Positions 25,930 through 35,642 of a DNA stretch of 64,000 bases are shown one piece after another. The notes beneath the pieces were generated by a model, which saw only the letters and a program-made list of their open reading frames with translations, was not told the origin of the DNA and ran no database searches. The position numbers and the translations under genes are program-made. Each line of letters opens with the position of its first letter. The stretch's first letter is position 1. The DNA lies in NCBI RefSeq assembly GCF_019145205.1, contig NZ_JAHSTT010000002.1, positions 682,001 to 746,000 of the forward strand, written 5' to 3'. This DNA comes from Pseudomonas khavaziana (GTDB lineage Bacteria; Pseudomonadota; Gammaproteobacteria; Pseudomonadales; Pseudomonadaceae).

Positions 25930-27900
25930 TCACACGCCAGCTGAGGTCGGGTTTGATGCGGAAACATTCTGTTTTAAGAGGTCACGCATCTGTTTTGCTA
26001 TCTGAATTTGCTCTTCAGCCGACAATCCCGGCTGCCTGGCTCTCTTGATGAGTTCATCTAGGGTCTGCGTATGTTGACCCGTAGATAACCTATTAATGGT
26101 GTCTAAAAACTGTTGTTCAAGGTTATCGCCGTCAATTAGCCACTCCTTTTCCGCCAGGGCTTTCAATAAACGGCCCTGTTCCGTGCCGTGCCAACGAGCC
26201 ATCAGCTGAATTGAGTTTAGCCTAGGATTTTTTTGCACCGCCTCTATCAGGGCAATAAGCACCTGGGCATAGGTGTTGCTCTCGTTGGCAAAATGGTCGG
26301 CGCTTTCAACCTTGCCCGCCAATTGCGGGTGGTGAATCAATGTGCGTAGCGCAATAAGTGTCGGGGCTTCTACCGCCACCGGCGTGCGTGGAGCGTAGGC
26401 TTCATCGCGATCACCGCGCTTACCGTTTTTGCTCCAGGGTTTCTTGTCCCATTTCTTGCCGCCTGCGCCGGGTTTCTTCGGCGTCCACTCCTGCTGGGGC
26501 GCAAAGGCCTCCTGGGGTTGGTGGAAGTCGGCATAGTCCGGCATGGCGTCGTAATCCATGCCGGGGTCGTAGGCCGGCGGCGCATCCTGTGGTGCGCTGT
26601 GCACCAGCTGACTTACGGCTTCGCCGCTCAGGCCGGTGATTTCCAGCAGGCGCTGACGCATCAGGGTGCGCAAGTTGGCGCCCGGGACCTTGTCGATCAG
26701 CGGCGCGGCGAGGGTGGCCATATGGGCCTTGCCTTCGAGGGAGCGCGGGTCGGCTTCTTCGGTCAGTTGTTGGAAAAAATAATCTGCCAGTGGTTGCGCA
26801 TGTTGATTGATGCGCGCACGGAACGCGTCGGTGCCTTCCGAGCGCACCAGTGTATCCGGGTCCTCGCCTTCGGGCAGGAACAGGAAGCGTGCGCGGCGCC
26901 CGTCCTGCAGGCTCGACAGCGTGGCCTCTAGTGCTCGCCAGGCGGCGTTGCGGCCGGCCTGGTCACCGTCGAAGCAGAACAGCACGCTGGGCACCACGCG
27001 AAACAGGCGCTTCAAGTGCTCTTCGCTGGTGGCGGTGCCGAGGGTTGCCACCGCGTTGCGCAGGCCTTGCTGGGCCAGGGCGATCACGTCCATATAGCCT
27101 TCAACCACGATGATCTCGTCGAGGTTGCGGTTGTTCTTGCGCGCTTCGAACAGGCCGTAGAGTTCCTGGCCCTTGTGGAACACCGGGGTCTCCGGGGAGT
27201 TCAGGTACTTGGGCTTATCGTCTCCGAGCACACGGCCACCAAAGGCGATGATACGGCCACGGCTGTCGCGGATCGGGAACATCACGCGGTCGCGAAAGCG
27301 ATCGTAGCGTTTGCCGGTCTCGGCGTTCTCCACCAACAAGCCGGCATCGATCATGGCTTTTTGCTGGAGGGTATCGCTGCTCAGGTGCTTGTATAGATTG
27401 TCCCAGCCCGGCGGGGCGAACCCCAGGCCGAAGTCGCGGGCAATTTCACCGGTAAGGCCGCGGCTCTTGAGGTAGTCGACGGCGGCCTTGCGCTGCGGAT
27501 GGCTCTTGAGCGCCTGACGATAAAAATCAGCAGCAGCTGTCAACAGCGGATAGAGCGGCGAGTCGGTGGGCTGCCTGGGTTTGTGCGGGCGGCCGCTTTC
27601 TTCGCGGGGGATTTCCATGCCGGCGGCTTTGGCCAGGTCCTCGACGGCCTGGGGGAAATCCAGGTTGTCATGGTCCATCAGGAAGCCAAGGGCGTTACCG
27701 CCGGCGCCGCAACCGAAGCAGTAATAGAACTGCTTGTCGGGGCTGACGCTGAACGATGGGGTTTTTTCTTTATGGAACGGACAGCAGGCAGTGTAGTTTT
27801 TGCCGGCTTTTTTCAGTTGTACGCGTGAGCTGACAACATCGACGATGTCGGTGCGGTTCAGAAGGTCGTCAATAAAGCTCTGGGGAATCAGCCCGGCCAT
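25930..27900 (-). CDS. dnaG: DNA primase
   Basis: A 656-residue primase that makes RNA primers at the replication fork together with DnaB. The zinc-ribbon has C40, H43, C61 and C64 (CPFH, CFGC). The Toprim catalytic core contains EIIVVEGYMDV and FCFDGDQAGRNAAWRALE. A proline/glycine/lysine-rich linker (about 440-480, EWTPKKPGAGGKKWDKKPWS) precedes the C-terminal helicase-binding domain. ATG at 27900. It is separated from rpsU by an unusually empty 443-base spacer, and a promoter may lie just before it. Confidence 0.97.
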   Translation of the reverse strand: MAGLIPQSFIDDLLNRTDIVDVVSSRVQLKKAGKNYTACCPFHKEKTPSFSVSPDKQFYYCFGCGAGGNALGFLMDHDNLDFPQAVEDLAKAAGMEIPREESGRPHKPRQPTDSPLYPLLTAAADFYRQALKSHPQRKAAVDYLKSRGLTGEIARDFGLGFAPPGWDNLYKHLSSDTLQQKAMIDAGLLVENAETGKRYDRFRDRVMFPIRDSRGRIIAFGGRVLGDDKPKYLNSPETPVFHKGQELYGLFEARKNNRNLDEIIVVEGYMDVIALAQQGLRNAVATLGTATSEEHLKRLFRVVPSVLFCFDGDQAGRNAAWRALEATLSSLQDGRRARFLFLPEGEDPDTLVRSEGTDAFRARINQHAQPLADYFFQQLTEEADPRSLEGKAHMATLAAPLIDKVPGANLRTLMRQRLLEITGLSGEAVSQLVHSAPQDAPPAYDPGMDYDAMPDYADFHQPQEAFAPQQEWTPKKPGAGGKKWDKKPWSKNGKRGDRDEAYAPRTPVAVEAPTLIALRTLIHHPQLAGKVESADHFANESNTYAQVLIALIEAVQKNPRLNSIQLMARWHGTEQGRLLKALAEKEWLIDGDNLEQQFLDTINRLSTGQHTQTLDELIKRARQPGLSAEEQIQIAKQMRDLLKQNVSASNPTSAGV

Positions 27901-27920
27901 GGCGTTCTCGTCATCACTGC

Positions 27921-27949
27921 GTGTAAATGAGGGCCCGTGAAGTGTTCAA
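27921..27949 (-). promoter_or_regulatory. Possible dnaG-rpoD promoter
   Basis: Minus-strand TTGAAC (27949-27944), 17-base spacer, TTACAC (27926-27921), about 20 bases before the dnaG start. In E. coli extra promoters lie near dnaG and rpoD, so an internal promoter would be normal, but the boxes are only moderate matches. Confidence 0.4.
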
Positions 27950-28292
27950 GCGCACGTATCGAGTGCTCGATCATCATTGTCTGCATGGGTTGTCAGGAAG
28001 TGTATCTGCCGAGCATTCACTGACGATAGTTTCTGATCAGTTTTCGGCATGGAAATGTTGCCCGGGCGTCCGGTCCTGGCCGATGAAAGGCCTCGGAAAC
28101 GCATCGATGGGCACAGTCGACACATTTGATCGCCTGCTTGAAGAATAGGTGTGCTCGTCAGTAGCCTTGTAAGGCTCGTCAGAAGAGACGCGCACTGCTG
28201 GCAAAAGAGCCAGCCCTGACGTTTGAAACAGTGTCTCGGTCGCATGTGCGGCGTCGACGGTGAAGCATCAAGCGATATCCGCAAATGCCAAC

Positions 28293-28314
28293 AGCCCGGC
28301 TGAGGGCCGGGCTT
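28293..28314 (-). terminator. Hairpin downstream of rpsU (attenuator-like)
   Basis: AGCCCGGC / GCCGGGCT perfect stem, loop TGAGG-like, 30 bases beyond the rpsU stop. The following minus-strand bases (GTTGGCATTTG) lack a real T-run, so it may be a partial terminator, as known between rpsU and dnaG in E. coli. Confidence 0.55.
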
Positions 28315-28343
28315 GGCAGAAGCTTGCTACGAACGTCTGTGTA

Positions 28344-28559
28344 TTAGTACAGACGAACGGCGCGGCGCTGTTCGCGCTGAACTTTCTTGGCGTGACGCTT
28401 AACAGCGGCTGCTGCTTTACGCTTACGCTCAGAAGTTGGCTTCTCATAAAATTCGCGGCTACGAACTTCAGCCAGAACACCGGCTTTTTCGCAGGAGCGC
28501 TTGAAACGACGCAGAGCTACGTCGAAGGGTTCGTTCTCTTTTACTTTGACGGCTGGCAT
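28344..28559 (-). CDS. rpsU: 30S ribosomal protein S21
   Basis: A 71-residue, strongly basic ribosomal protein (start [20 protein letters not shown], end [15 protein letters not shown] [13 protein letters not shown]). S21 helps mRNA binding at translation initiation. The length and sequence are exact for gammaproteobacteria. The ATG at 28559 has AAGGTAG upstream. It leads the rpsU-dnaG-rpoD group and is divergent from tsaD with a 203-base shared upstream region. Confidence 0.98.
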
Positions 28560-28762
28560 CCAGAGCTACCTTCTTTCATTACCGGGAATCAACGTTCTCG
28601 TCGCAAAAAATTCGCGGCTGAGGTCGTCGGTTTTTAAGGGTTGCGGATGTTAACCCCTCATTGCCCGGAATGCAAAGCCTCTGATCGAAAACCGCTAGTC
28701 GGGAGGGGGAGCGGGGACTATCATGCGCGCCTTCGAATTCAGCCTCTACAAGGCGCAAACCC

Positions 28763-29788
28763 ATGCTAGTACTGGGACTTGAAACCTCCTGCGACGAAAC
28801 CGGCGTCGCCCTATACGACAGTGAACGCGGGCTTTTGGCCGACGCGCTGTTCAGTCAGATCGACCTGCACCGCGCCTATGGTGGCGTGGTGCCGGAGCTT
28901 GCCAGCCGTGATCACGTCAAGCGCATGCTGCCGTTGATTCGCCAGGTGCTGGACGAGGCCGATTGTGTGGCGACCGAGATCGATGCCATCGCCTACACCG
29001 CGGGCCCTGGATTGGTCGGAGCCCTTCTGGTTGGGGCCTCTTGTGCCCAGGCGCTGGCTTTTGCCTGGGGCATCCCGGCGCTTGGTGTGCACCATATGGA
29101 AGGCCATTTACTGGCGCCCATGCTGGAAGAAACACCACCGAAGTTCCCGTTCGTCGCTTTGTTGGTTTCGGGCGGCCATACGCAGCTGGTTCAGGTCGAT
29201 GGTATCGGCCAATACACCTTGCTGGGTGAGTCCCTGGACGATGCCGCCGGCGAAGCTTTCGATAAAACTGCGAAGATGATGGGGCTCAATTATCCAGGTG
29301 GCCCGGAAATCGCCCGTCTTGCCGAGAAAGGCGTGGCGGGTCGCTATATTTTCCCGCGGCCGATGTGTGATCGGCCCGGCCTGATGTTCAGTTTCAGTGG
29401 GTTGAAAACCTCCGCGTTGAACACATGGCAGCAGAGCGTCAGTGCCGGGGACGACGGTCAGCAAGCCCGTTGCGACATCGCGCTGGCATTCCAGCAGGCC
29501 GTGGTGGAGACTTTGACCATCAAGTGCAAGCGCGCCTTGAAGCAGGCGGGTATGAAGCGACTGGTGATTGCCGGTGGCGTCAGTGCCAACAAGGCGCTGC
29601 GGGCGTCCTTGGAAAAAATGCTTGGTGACATGAATGGCCATGTGTTCTATGCACGTCCGGAGTTCTGCACCGATAACGGCGCCATGATCGCCTATGCCGG
29701 TTGCCAGCGCCTGCAGGCCGGGCAGCATGAGAGTCTGGCGATCAGCGTGCAGGCGCGCTGGCCGATGGAGCAACTGCCGCCATTGTAA
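28763..29788 (+). CDS. tsaD: tRNA N6-adenosine threonylcarbamoyltransferase
   Basis: Transfers the threonylcarbamoyl group from TC-AMP to A37 of ANN-decoding tRNAs, with TsaB and TsaE. The 341-residue protein shows the ASKHA nucleotide fold ([16 protein letters not shown]), the metal motif HHMEGH around residues 110-115, [11 protein letters not shown], and the closing [14 protein letters not shown]. It is essential or near essential in most bacteria. ATG at 28763 has few alternatives. It is convergent with plsY, 32 bases apart, with no clear terminator between. Confidence 0.97.
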   Translation: MLVLGLETSCDETGVALYDSERGLLADALFSQIDLHRAYGGVVPELASRDHVKRMLPLIRQVLDEADCVATEIDAIAYTAGPGLVGALLVGASCAQALAFAWGIPALGVHHMEGHLLAPMLEETPPKFPFVALLVSGGHTQLVQVDGIGQYTLLGESLDDAAGEAFDKTAKMMGLNYPGGPEIARLAEKGVAGRYIFPRPMCDRPGLMFSFSGLKTSALNTWQQSVSAGDDGQQARCDIALAFQQAVVETLTIKCKRALKQAGMKRLVIAGGVSANKALRASLEKMLGDMNGHVFYARPEFCTDNGAMIAYAGCQRLQAGQHESLAISVQARWPMEQLPPL

Positions 29789-29820
29789 GGCTCTACCTGA
29801 ACCTGGTTCATCTGGGGTAA

Positions 29821-30390
29821 TTAAAAATGCCGTTCGCGACCGGCAAACAGGTCGCGTAGATTGCCGCGGTGACGCCAGACGATCAGCAGTGTCAGCACAC
29901 TCATCGGCAGCAAGGCTTCCGGTGCCTGCCAGGCCAACAGCGGCAGGGTCAGCGGTGTAGCGATCAGCGCGGCCAGCGAGCTGGTTCGGGTCAGGTAGAA
30001 GGTCAGCAGCCAGGCGAGCATTGCCAGTAACGCCGCCGGTGGGTAGATGCCCAGCAGCATCCCGGCTGCCGTGGCAACGCCTTTACCGCCGCGAAAGTGG
30101 AAGTACAGCGGGAAGAGGTGGCCCAGGACGGCGCATACGCCCACCCAGGCCTGCTGTTGCAAGGTCAGGCCGAGGACGCTCGCGATCAGCACGGGCAACA
30201 AGCCCTTGCACACGTCGCCCAGCAGGGTAAGGATGGCGAGCTTCTTGCCGGCCAGGCGCAACATATTGGTGGCACCGGCATTGCCCGAGCCACTCATTCG
30301 CGGGTCGGGATTTCCCGTCAGGCGGCTGAGCAAAATGGCGAAGGACAGCGAGCCGAGCAGGTAGGCGAGAATCGCCAGTGACCAAAACAT
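29821..30390 (-). CDS. plsY: Acyl-phosphate:glycerol-3-phosphate acyltransferase
   Basis: Integral membrane enzyme that acylates position 1 of glycerol-3-phosphate using acyl-phosphate from PlsX, starting phospholipid synthesis. The 189-residue product has about five membrane helices and the three conserved PlsY loops: [20 protein letters not shown] (loop 1), [20 protein letters not shown] (loop 2) and a shorter third region near 150. ATG at 30390. It is divergent from folB with 74 bases between the starts. Confidence 0.96.
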   Translation of the reverse strand: MFWSLAILAYLLGSLSFAILLSRLTGNPDPRMSGSGNAGATNMLRLAGKKLAILTLLGDVCKGLLPVLIASVLGLTLQQQAWVGVCAVLGHLFPLYFHFRGGKGVATAAGMLLGIYPPAALLAMLAWLLTFYLTRTSSLAALIATPLTLPLLAWQAPEALLPMSVLTLLIVWRHRGNLRDLFAGRERHF

Positions 30391-30464
30391 GCTAACTATT
30401 CCGGGCGAGGACGCCCTGATTCTAACGGGGCATAGCGCCCTTGTCGTGCTGCGGAGAAGAGTAC

Positions 30465-30818
30465 TTGGACAGAGTGTTTATCGAAGGCCTGGAAGTCGAC
30501 ACCGTGATCGGGGCCTACGACTGGGAGCGCGGGATCCGGCAATGCCTGCGCCTGGACCTGAACTTCGCCTGGGATAATCGCCCGGCCGCCGCTGGTGATG
30601 ACCTGACCCTGGCGCTGGATTACGCCAGTGTTTCCTCCCGTATCCAGGCTTTTGCCGAGCAGTCCCAGTATCAGTTGGTAGAAACCTTCGCCGAGCGCCT
30701 GGCCGAAGTGCTGATGAGCGAATTCCAAATTCCCTGGCTGCACCTCAAATTGACCAAGCCGGGCGCCGTGCCGGCTGCCAAGGGCGTGGGCGTGGAGATC
30801 GAGCGCGGATGTCTTTGA
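30465..30818 (+). CDS. folB: Dihydroneopterin aldolase
   Basis: A 117-residue folate-pathway enzyme that splits dihydroneopterin to 6-hydroxymethyl-dihydropterin and glycolaldehyde, and may epimerise it. Typical segments: [19 protein letters not shown] with the active-site glutamate region, [10 protein letters not shown], and [14 protein letters not shown] choose TTG at 30465 because GGAG is nine bases before it and the protein then begins at the usual residue. It overlaps folK by ten bases, so the two consecutive pathway steps are co-translated. Confidence 0.94.
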   Translation: MDRVFIEGLEVDTVIGAYDWERGIRQCLRLDLNFAWDNRPAAAGDDLTLALDYASVSSRIQAFAEQSQYQLVETFAERLAEVLMSEFQIPWLHLKLTKPGAVPAAKGVGVEIERGCL

Positions 30819-31327
30819 CTCGGATTTACCTTGGGCTTGGCAGCAATATCGAGCGCGAAAGGCGTCTGAGCGCCGGCCTCGATGCCCTGGCGGGTTTCTT
30901 GACGGACATGCGCTGTTCGCCAGTGTTCGAAAGCCAGCCAGTGGGGATCAAGAGTGGGCCTTTTTTTAATCTGGTGGTGTCGGCTTATACCGACTTGCCG
31001 TTGATGGAGCTGGATCGCCGGCTGAAATTCATCGAGGCCGATAACGGTCGCTATGCGCCTGATCGCAAAGGCCTGCCGCTGGACATCGATGTGTTGCTGT
31101 ATGGCGATTTGGTGGGAAATTTCGATGGGTTGATCCTGCCGCGGGCAGAAATCCTCAGAAACGCTTTCGTGTTGTGGCCGTTGTCGATGATGGCGCCCGA
31201 TCGTGTGCACCCTGAGGCCGGCAAGACAATGGCCGAGCTGTGGCGCGATGCTCAGATCGACCAAGTGCTGGCGCCTGTCGGCTTTAAGTGGCAAGGCCGA
31301 CAACTGACACCGCCAGCTCTCTTGTAG
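30809..31327 (+). CDS. folK: 6-hydroxymethyl-7,8-dihydropterin pyrophosphokinase
   Basis: A 172-residue HPPK that activates the product of FolB with ATP for dihydropteroate synthase. The start [16 protein letters not shown] is diagnostic, and the signature LPLDIDVLLYGD near residue 92-103 carries the magnesium-binding aspartates. ATG at 30809 lies within the 3' end of folB. The TAG stop lies within a REP unit (see 31323-31404), so the last codons are set by the repeat boundary. Confidence 0.96.
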   Translation: MSLTRIYLGLGSNIERERRLSAGLDALAGFLTDMRCSPVFESQPVGIKSGPFFNLVVSAYTDLPLMELDRRLKFIEADNGRYAPDRKGLPLDIDVLLYGDLVGNFDGLILPRAEILRNAFVLWPLSMMAPDRVHPEAGKTMAELWRDAQIDQVLAPVGFKWQGRQLTPPALL

Positions 31328-31404
31328 GGGTCGAGCTTGCCCGCGAAAAACCTGAGGGCGCTGCGTTATCGTTGACGTTTTTCGCGAGCAAGCTCGCTCC
31401 TACA
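31323..31404. repeat. REP pair (BIME) providing stop codons of folK and cca
   Basis: A degenerate left unit TGTAGGGGTCGAGCTTGCCC at 31323-31346 and a canonical inverted unit at 31381-31404, same family as 614-713. The TAG at 31325-31327 in the left unit ends folK, and the complementary TAG at 31402-31400 in the right unit ends convergent cca. Confidence 0.92.
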
Positions 31405-32632
31405 AAGGCTTGTGTTGTTCCTTGTAGGCTTTCAGCACGTTCAGCCGTTCGCGCTTGAGTGCCGCTCCCAGCTCTGGGCCTTTGAAACCTTTTTCCAGCA
31501 ATGGTGCAACCGGTACTTCGCGTGCAACCTTTGCCGCGCCGCGCAAATAATCTGCCTGTGGATAACTGCGTTGTTCAAAGCCTTTGCGGCCACGGGCATC
31601 CATTTCGCAGGCTACTACAAACTCTTCGAAGCGTTGCGGCCGCCGGTACAGGTCAAAACTCTGCAGTAATTCCAGTAATGTCGAGGCTTTGAGTTCCAGT
31701 GCGCGATGACCGTGGGTATGAAATTCGCCCACCAGCAATGCCAATTCCTGGCAATCCCTGGGCACCTTGAAGCGCTCATTCACCGCCTTGATCAGCTTTA
31801 AGCCGCGGTGTTCGTGGGCAATATGCTGCGGCAACTTATCCACAGGCGTCAGGCCTTTACCCAAATCGTGCAGCAGGCAGGCCCAGCGTACTGTCAGTGG
31901 TTGTTTGTGCAAAGCGGCTTGTTCCAGCACGCTCAAAGTGTGAACGCCGGTATCGATTTCCGGATGATGCGCCTCGGGTTGGGGCACACCAAACAGTGCG
32001 TTTACCTCCGGCATCAGGGTCTTCAGCGCATCACAGTCGCGTAGTACCTGAATAAATACCTGGGGTTGATCTTCCATCAGTGCTCGTGAGATTTCTTTCC
32101 AGCTGCGCTCGGGGGTAAGGGCCTCGAGTTCGCCGGAATCACTGAGCTGACGCATCAATTCCAGCGTCTCAGGTGCGACTTTGAAGCCTAGGTGTGCATA
32201 ACGTGCGGCAAAGCGGGCAACACGCAGCACTCGGAGTGGATCCTCGGCGAATGCGGGAGAAACATGACGCAAGATGCGCGCTTCAAGATCGCGTTGGCCG
32301 TGATAAGGATCGGTCAGGTTGCCATCGTCATCTTCCGCCATGGCATTGATCGTCAGGTCACGCCGGATCAGGTCCTCTTCCAGCGTAACGTCGGGGCTAG
32401 CGTGAAACACAAAGCCACCGTAACCCCGGCCGCTCTTGCGTTCGGTGCGGGCGAGGGCGTATTCATCACCGTTTTTTGGGTCGAGGAATACCGGGAAATC
32501 GGCGCCCACCGGCTTATAGCCTTTGGCGAGCATTTCCTCGGTGGTTGTGCCGACGACGACGCGGTCGATATCGGTGACCTTGATGCCCAGAAGGCGATCA
32601 CGCACGGCGCCGCCGACTTTGTAGATTTTCAT
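31400..32632 (-). CDS. cca: CCA tRNA nucleotidyltransferase (multifunctional, with HD domain)
   Basis: Adds or repairs the 3' CCA of tRNAs. The 410-residue product is of the E. coli type: [16 protein letters not shown] start, catalytic aspartates in TDIDRVVVG (D21, D23), [13 protein letters not shown], the neck/body [16 protein letters not shown], and a C-terminal HD phosphohydrolase domain with [12 protein letters not shown]. coli Cca has phosphatase and cyclic phosphodiesterase activity through that domain. ATG at 32632 follows GGAGG. The C-terminus ends within a REP unit. Confidence 0.97.
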   Translation of the reverse strand: MKIYKVGGAVRDRLLGIKVTDIDRVVVGTTTEEMLAKGYKPVGADFPVFLDPKNGDEYALARTERKSGRGYGGFVFHASPDVTLEEDLIRRDLTINAMAEDDDGNLTDPYHGQRDLEARILRHVSPAFAEDPLRVLRVARFAARYAHLGFKVAPETLELMRQLSDSGELEALTPERSWKEISRALMEDQPQVFIQVLRDCDALKTLMPEVNALFGVPQPEAHHPEIDTGVHTLSVLEQAALHKQPLTVRWACLLHDLGKGLTPVDKLPQHIAHEHRGLKLIKAVNERFKVPRDCQELALLVGEFHTHGHRALELKASTLLELLQSFDLYRRPQRFEEFVVACEMDARGRKGFEQRSYPQADYLRGAAKVAREVPVAPLLEKGFKGPELGAALKRERLNVLKAYKEQHKPL

Positions 32633-32695
32633 GAAAAAGCCTCCATTAGCGCCACAGGATAACGCCTGTGCCTGGTCAATGGAGGCTTTGCTGCT

Positions 32696-34261
32696 TCAGA
32701 GATGAACGACGGCCATGTCCAGGCGGCCGTAGTCATTGTCGTTGTGATCGCTGCGCGGCGGCACATGATGGGTTTTCATGACCTGATCGCCCTGTAGCGT
32801 TTCCAGGTGGATGTCGAACCCCCACAGTCGATGCAGGTGCTTGAGCACTTCCTCGGTGGATTCGCCCAAAGGCTTGCGATCATGCTGCTGGTGACGCAGG
32901 GTCAGCGAACGGTCGCCGCGTACATCGATGCTGTAGATCTGCACGTTAGGCTCGCGATTGCCCAGGTTGTACTGGGCGGCCAGGGTTTCGCGAATGATGC
33001 GGTACCCCGGTTCGTCGTGGATGGCCGGTACCACCAGGTCGTCCTTGAGGTCGTCATCGAGAATGCTGAACAGCTTGAGGTCGCGAATTACCTTGGGCGA
33101 GAGGTATTGCAAGATAAAACTCTCATCCTTGAAGCTGCTCATGGCGAACTTGATGGTTGATAACCAGTCACTGCCGGCGATTTCCGGGAACCAGCGGCGA
33201 TCTTCGTCCGTTGGATGTTCGCACATGCGGCGGATATCGCGGTACATGGCAAAGCCCAGGGCATAGGGGTTTATGCCGTTGTAATACGGGCTGTCGAAGC
33301 CGGGCTGGAATACCACACTGGTGTGGGAGGTCAGGAATTCCATCATGAAGCCATCGGTGACCAAGCCCTCGTCGTACAGGTCATTCATCAGAGTGTAATG
33401 CCAGAAGGTCGCCCAACCTTCGTTCATCACCTGGGTCTGGCGCTGTGGATAAAAGTATTGGGCGATCTTGCGCACAATGCGCACGATCTCGCGCTGCCAA
33501 GGCTCCAGCAGCGGTGCGTGTTTTTCCAGGAAGTACAGGATGTTTTCCTGAGGTTCGGTGGGGAAGCGCGCATTGTCCTTGTCGTTGTTTTTGTCGGCGC
33601 GTTTGGGGATGGTACGCCACAGGTCGTTGATCTGTTTCTGCAGGTGCTCCTCGCGCTCCTTCTGGCGCAGGCGCTCTTCCTCGGCCGAGATCGGATACGG
33701 GCGCTTGTAGCGGTCGACCCCGTAATTCATCAGTGCATGGCAGGAGTCCAGCAGGTCTTCCACCGCATCGATACCGTGGCGTTCCTCACATTGCATGATG
33801 TACTGCTTGGCAAACACGAGGTAGTCGATGATCGAGCTGGCGTCGGTCCAGGTGCGAAACAGGTAGTTGCCCTTGAAAAAACTGTTGTGCCCATAACAGG
33901 CATGAGCCACCACCAGCGCCTGCATGCAGATGGTGTTTTCTTCCATCAGGTAGGCGATGCACGGGTCGGAGTTGATCACGATCTCGTAGGCCAGGCCCAT
34001 CTGCCCTCGCGTGTAGGACTTCTCGGTGCTGAGGAAGTGTTTGCCGTAGGACCAATGGTGGTAACCCAGCGGCATGCCCACGGAGGCATAGGCATCCATC
34101 ATTTGCTCGGCGGTGATGACCTCGATCTGGTTGGGGTAGGTATCCAGGGCATAACCCGCCGCAATGCGGCTGATTTCCCGGTCATAAGCCTGGATCAATT
34201 CAAAGGTCCACTCGGAGCCGGTGGAAATGGGTTGGCGCTTGTTCTCTTTTTTGGCGGTCAT
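32696..34261 (-). CDS. SpoVR family protein (YcgB-like)
   Basis: A 521-residue soluble protein homologous to E. coli YcgB and Bacillus SpoVR, of unknown biochemical function. Segments seen: [44 protein letters not shown] with several conserved histidines, and [20 protein letters not shown], suggesting a metal-site or hydrolase-like fold. It overlaps the yeaH-like gene by four bases (ATGA), and the prkA gene is further upstream. In enterics these three are general stress and nitrogen-starvation genes. Its role is inferred only from that association. Confidence 0.93.
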   Translation of the reverse strand: MTAKKENKRQPISTGSEWTFELIQAYDREISRIAAGYALDTYPNQIEVITAEQMMDAYASVGMPLGYHHWSYGKHFLSTEKSYTRGQMGLAYEIVINSDPCIAYLMEENTICMQALVVAHACYGHNSFFKGNYLFRTWTDASSIIDYLVFAKQYIMQCEERHGIDAVEDLLDSCHALMNYGVDRYKRPYPISAEEERLRQKEREEHLQKQINDLWRTIPKRADKNNDKDNARFPTEPQENILYFLEKHAPLLEPWQREIVRIVRKIAQYFYPQRQTQVMNEGWATFWHYTLMNDLYDEGLVTDGFMMEFLTSHTSVVFQPGFDSPYYNGINPYALGFAMYRDIRRMCEHPTDEDRRWFPEIAGSDWLSTIKFAMSSFKDESFILQYLSPKVIRDLKLFSILDDDLKDDLVVPAIHDEPGYRIIRETLAAQYNLGNREPNVQIYSIDVRGDRSLTLRHQQHDRKPLGESTEEVLKHLHRLWGFDIHLETLQGDQVMKTHHVPPRSDHNDNDYGRLDMAVVHL

Positions 34262-35529
34262 GTCACTAACCTGCGCTGGAAGAGTTCACGGAAGACCGGG
34301 TAGATATCGCCGGCCGAGACCAGTTGCTGCTGGGCGAACGTATCGGCAAAGACTTCGCCGATGCGCTCGTACTCGAACCACAGGGCCTGGTGCTCACGGG
34401 GGGTGATTTCGACGTAGGTGTAGTACTGCACGAACGGCATGATCTGGTTGATCAGGATGTCGCGGCAGATCGGCGAGTCGTCGTTCCAGTTGTCGCCATC
34501 GGAAGCTTGGGCGGCGTAAATGTTCCAATCGTTGGCGGGGTAGCGCTCGGCCATGATCTCCTGCATGAGCTTAAGTGCACTGGAAACGATGGTGCCGCCG
34601 GTTTCCCGCGAATAGAAGAACTCTTCTTCATCCACTTCCCGGGCGCTGGTGTGATGGCGAATGAACACGACGTCGATCTTGTCGTAGTTCCGTTTCAGGA
34701 ACAGGTACAGCAGGATAAAAAAGCGCTTGGCAATATCCTTGGTCGCCTGGGTCATGGAGCCGGACACGTCCATCAGGCAGAACATCACGGCCTTGGAACT
34801 GGGGTTGGGCTGTTTGACCAGCAGGTTGTATTTCAAATCAAAGGTATCGAGGAATGGCACACGGTGGATGCGCGCGCTGAGCTTCTCTATTTCTGCCTCG
34901 ATTTCCTGGATATCGCCGAAGTTATCCGGTTCTTCACGCTTCAAGCGTACCAACTCTTCCTTGGCCTGCTTCAGTTTTGCGCGGCTGCTGCCGGACAGGG
35001 CGATGCGCCGGGCATGGGCTGAACGCAAGGTGCGGATGATGTTGATGCGCGATGGGTTACCCTCGTTGCTGATCCCGGCGCGTACGGTCTTGAAGGTGTC
35101 GGTCCCGGTCAGGTTGCGTTTGACCAGGTTGGGCAGTTCCAGATCCTCGAACATGAACTCAAGGAATTCTTCCTGGGTGATCTGGAATACGAATTCATCC
35201 ATGCCTTCCCCGGAGTTGCCGGCCTTGCCCGGGCCTTTTCCGCCCCCCCCACCTTGTGGGCGCTGGATGTGTTCGCCGGTGGTGAATTCCTTGTTGCCGG
35301 GGTGCACGACGGTCTGTTTGCCGCCGCGGCCGTGGTGAAGCACGGGTTCGTCAATATCGCGTCCCGGGATACTGATTTGTTCGCCGTGCTCCATGTCAGT
35401 GATGGAGCGGCGGCTAACGGCCTCTTCGACGGCCTTTTTGATGTGGTCACGGTAACGCCGCAGGAAACGCTGGCGGTTTACCGTGCTTTTGTTCTTGCCA
35501 TTGAGGCGTCGGTCGATCACATAGCTCAT
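34258..35529 (-). CDS. yeaH: YeaH/YhbH family protein (DUF444, von Willebrand A-like)
   Basis: A 423-residue protein beginning [19 protein letters not shown]. The central VWA-like domain contains the metal-adhesion motif DVSGSMTQ near residue 255 and is preceded by a glycine-rich linker ([15 protein letters not shown] near 105) and a coiled-coil region rich in K/E (about 180-215). It is the standard partner of the YeaG/PrkA kinase and SpoVR protein. I chose ATG at 35529 (MSYV) over an in-frame codon eight residues earlier because GGAGGG sits just upstream. The biochemical role is unknown. Confidence 0.93.
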   Translation of the reverse strand: MSYVIDRRLNGKNKSTVNRQRFLRRYRDHIKKAVEEAVSRRSITDMEHGEQISIPGRDIDEPVLHHGRGGKQTVVHPGNKEFTTGEHIQRPQGGGGGKGPGKAGNSGEGMDEFVFQITQEEFLEFMFEDLELPNLVKRNLTGTDTFKTVRAGISNEGNPSRINIIRTLRSAHARRIALSGSSRAKLKQAKEELVRLKREEPDNFGDIQEIEAEIEKLSARIHRVPFLDTFDLKYNLLVKQPNPSSKAVMFCLMDVSGSMTQATKDIAKRFFILLYLFLKRNYDKIDVVFIRHHTSAREVDEEEFFYSRETGGTIVSSALKLMQEIMAERYPANDWNIYAAQASDGDNWNDDSPICRDILINQIMPFVQYYTYVEITPREHQALWFEYERIGEVFADTFAQQQLVSAGDIYPVFRELFQRRLVT

Positions 35530-35642
35530 AGGGAGCCCTCCGGGCAGCTTCACGTTACAAGCTTCAAGCGGCTAGCTGGAAGCTTCGGGACAAGCGGTCA
35601 ACTGCCAGGTCGATTGCCTGGCAGCACACGCCTGTCGCTGCC

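Larger units (their letters stand above)
27901..28343. other. 443-base spacer between dnaG and rpsU without a credible gene
   Basis: Holds the possible dnaG promoter at 27921-27949 and the hairpin after rpsU at 28293-28314. Open frames in between (for example 27946-28284 minus) have no recognisable protein family and poor composition. In P. aeruginosa a yqeY-family gene occupies this place as I recall; I find no trace of it. Confidence 0.6.

Noticed and set aside
27946..28284. 112-codon minus-strand frame in the rpsU-dnaG spacer
   Set aside because: No similarity I recognise, many rare residues, no ribosome binding site; considered and discarded as yqeY.
33215..34303. 362-codon open frame opposite the SpoVR gene
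   Set aside because: Shadow frame; the minus-strand SpoVR protein is clearly real over the same bases.
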